Of a DNA stretch of 64,000 nucleotides, positions 62,401-64,000 are shown in pieces. The notes below the pieces were generated by a model. That model did no database searches, was not told the origin of the DNA, and was given only the letters and a program-made list of their open reading frames with translations. A program made the position numbers and the translations under genes. Source of the DNA: Albifimbria verrucaria (Eukaryota > Ascomycota > Sordariomycetes > Hypocreales > Stachybotryaceae); NCBI GenBank assembly GCA_020081605.1, contig JAHREC010000011.1, forward strand, positions 1,860,001 through 1,924,000. The letters run 5' to 3'. Positions within the stretch are counted from its first letter, which is position 1, and every line of letters begins with the position of its first letter.

Positions 62401-62718
62401 CGTCACCCAACCGGATATCATGCTTTCGGCTCGGGGCACCGCCCCAATACCGACCATAAGGCCTATCCTGACATTGGGAAAGCTATGCAGCAAATCTTTT
62501 GCAACACTAGTCGCAGCAGATATTCCGTACTCCCCGTCAGGCAAGACAGCTATAACCACGTTGTGTTTGCCAATTCTTCCCACTGTGTAAACAGTGTTGT
62601 CGTTGTGGGACACAAACTCAGGTCTCTCGTGTTTCTCGTCAAGAAATGCTTGTGCCGCAACATACTCTGTGCTTATGGCACATATCCAGCCGACAGTGTA
62701 GTCTCCGGGCTTCGACAT
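59417..62718 (-). CDS. NLR-type STAND protein: PNP_UDP-NACHT-ankyrin, four frameshifts
   Basis: Fungal NOD-like receptor. Exon 1 is 62718-61729, exon 2 61669-60847 and exon 3 60791-59417; about 1,063 residues. Residues 1-320 form a nucleoside phosphorylase/hydrolase-like effector domain ([31 protein letters not shown], then [15 protein letters not shown] with the ribose-binding glutamates and [12 protein letters not shown]). The NACHT has Walker [12 protein letters not shown] (about 405) and Walker [14 protein letters not shown] (about 508). A helical region follows ([27 protein letters not shown]). From about residue 820 there are about six ankyrin-type repeats ([31 protein letters not shown]). 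Breaks lie at 62433-62436, about 60345, about 59815 and about 59648. The architecture is known among fungal NLRs involved in non-self recognition; the ligand is unknown. Confidence 0.88.
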
Positions 62719-63443
62719 CTTCCCCTCTAAATTGTATAGAGCTCTGTGACATGAGAGGAGAGAGCGACCCGGTTGACTGTGAGTATGGGCGAAGCCCAAA
62801 TAAATGCAAGCAGAAAGAAGCAGAGCCTAATGGCTAGGCACATTTCAAGAACAAGAAGGCTCAAAAAAAAGGCGGCTGAATGTAACAGAAGGGAGGGGGA
62901 TGAGATGTCCATTGGCTGCTGAGCATGGTTGTTAGGCTGAGCCAGCCTCGTTGCTTTGCCACGCCAGCTGTCATGCTAAGATAGGTAGATTGTATAGAAT
63001 TTTTTCCCTAAGATGGAATAGAGAGTGTATTGTAACTGCGTGATACTGCACTGCCCACATAGAGAATGCTGCAGGTGTTAGAAGTAAGCCTTTGAAATGT
63101 TAAATGTGTTGGACCCCTAAGCCACCAAGTTTAGGGAAACGGAAATGGACCAAGGCTTATCACTATATAGGAAAGAGAACCAAACGAGTAAAAATAAATG
63201 GATATTAAACTACAGGCGCAAGCCTTTAATTGGCGTTCAATTCTATCCTCTATATTGCATGAATTCGTAACTCGTCGATGTTTCTTAATGCTTCTTCAGG
63301 GTAACAAATTTCAGGACCCTTCCACAAGCGAGCCCAGCAAAAGCCAAACAGAACCTACAGTGAGTGCATTGGCCATGGGTCAAAATAACAAAAAAGACGT
63401 GAACATGAGAAATCCTGCCGAGATGCCAAAAATATAGATTTCA
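62719..63443. other. Intergenic between the NLR gene and tRNA-Gly
   Basis: About 720 AT-rich bases, including the NLR promoter. A T-run just beyond the tRNA 3' end (A-run at 63428-63432 on the + strand) is a likely RNA polymerase III terminator. No further gene seen. Confidence 0.5.
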
Positions 63444-63525
63444 TGCGTAATCTGGGAATCGAACCCAGGGCTCCCCGACGCTGCTCGGATGGCAACGGAG
63501 AATTTTACCACTAAACCAATTACGC
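63444..63525 (-). tRNA. tRNA-Gly(GCC): tRNA-Gly (anticodon GCC) with an 11-nt intron
   Basis: Read on the minus strand, the acceptor stems GCGTAAT and ATTACGC pair perfectly. The T arm is CTGGG-TTCGATT-CCCAG. The anticodon stem is CTCCG with CGGGG (one T-G pair), and the loop is TTGCCA plus a final T. An 11-nt insert (TCCGAGCAGCG) sits after position 37, the standard place for a eukaryotic tRNA intron. The D arm has GGTTTAGTGGTAAAA. Without intron the molecule is 71 nt, as usual for Gly tRNA. A-box- and B-box-like sequences are internal, and an oligo-T run follows. Confidence 0.93.
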
Positions 63526-64000
63526 TGATTGTTGAAAAGCCCCCAGCATTTGTGTATATCAACCGCCTGACGATGGACCGAGAACCTTGGGCAGACCCAT
63601 TGCACCCATTTTTCTTCTCCTATCGATGGTATGAAGAAATGTGATGCATACACTCAAGGCTTTGGATGTGTAGCCTCATACTTAATTCATTCTAAGCCTG
63701 AGCCTACTAGTAAGTCGCCACAACAACTAACTTGCTGCGGCCAGCATCTCGATACATCCGCTGGTTGAATCGACTTCAACGTATCTCCCTCTGCGTTGAC
63801 CCATTTGGCAAACTGTGAATACAACATACAGATAAACAAACACTTCCCCAATGAAAACCGAAGATAGACAACTCCCGTACCTTTCCAAAGTGACATGAAA
63901 GTAATGCAACCCAGTAGTCTTCAACCAAACAGGAATCATGATTGTGTGCAACCAACTGACCAGACTACCGGGCAAGAAAAAGAGATAAAAACAACCGACC
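63526..64000. other. Window end, no gene seen
   Basis: About 475 bases beyond the tRNA 5' end. Minus-strand frames around 63687-63975 show no domain. Confidence 0.4.

Noticed and set aside
57727..62718. Heterokaryon-incompatibility HET domain or prion-like partner near the NLR
   Set aside because: No HET-domain motif or amyloid repeat is seen in the neighbouring genes.

Overview
This 64 kb window is nuclear DNA of a filamentous ascomycete (Pezizomycotina, most likely a Sordariomycete; the class is an inference). The evidence is many short GT-AG introns (about 50-130 nt, with CTAAC-like branch points), compact protein genes on both strands, and a gene set typical of that group: GID9, CAF1, complex I B12, AOS1, BMT5, SET2, a CLC channel, SAS10, COG1, ECI1, RPA49, eL41. 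There is no rRNA, CRISPR or recognisable intact transposon.

Layout. 0.6-5.4 kb: GID9/FYV10 (+), the CAF1/POP2 deadenylase (-) and complex I subunit NDUFB3 (+). 5.9-11.5 kb: a coiled-coil protein (-) and a conserved protein with a possible discoidin/DOC-like fold (-). 13.1-19.6 kb: SUMO E1 subunit AOS1 (+) and a very large RGG-rich nuclear protein (-). 22.9-27.7 kb: 25S rRNA methyltransferase BMT5 (+) and histone methyltransferase SET2 (-). 27.7-32.5 kb: a long gene-free, repeat-rich leader region ahead of an AT-hook protein (+). 34.7-42.6 kb: an SDR (+), mitochondrial GABA transaminase (-) and a CLC chloride transporter (-). 44.1-52.9 kb: SAS10/UTP3 (+), COG1 (+), ECI1 (-), RPA49 (-) and the 25-residue ribosomal protein eL41 (-). 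53.5-63.5 kb is more accessory: an FHA-domain kinase (+), a zeta-toxin-fold P-loop protein (-), a protein with split Zn2Cys6-like half-sites (-), a PNP-NACHT-ankyrin NLR (-) and an intron-containing tRNA-Gly (-).

The genes do not form one pathway. Ribosome biogenesis and translation (BMT5, SAS10, RPA49, eL41) and chromatin or transcription (SET2, CAF1, RGG protein, AT-hook protein) are well represented. The 53-63 kb end carries signalling and immunity-type modules.

The strongest property of the sequence is technical. Seventeen protein genes can be read through only by restoring single bases, and every one of about 47 breaks has the sign of one lost base, nearly always in a C/G or A/T run. 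This is best explained by systematic homopolymer under-calling in the assembly, not by gene decay. Gene spans below cover the whole reconstructed gene, and the breaks are listed per gene. Two to three in-frame stop codons need separate checking.
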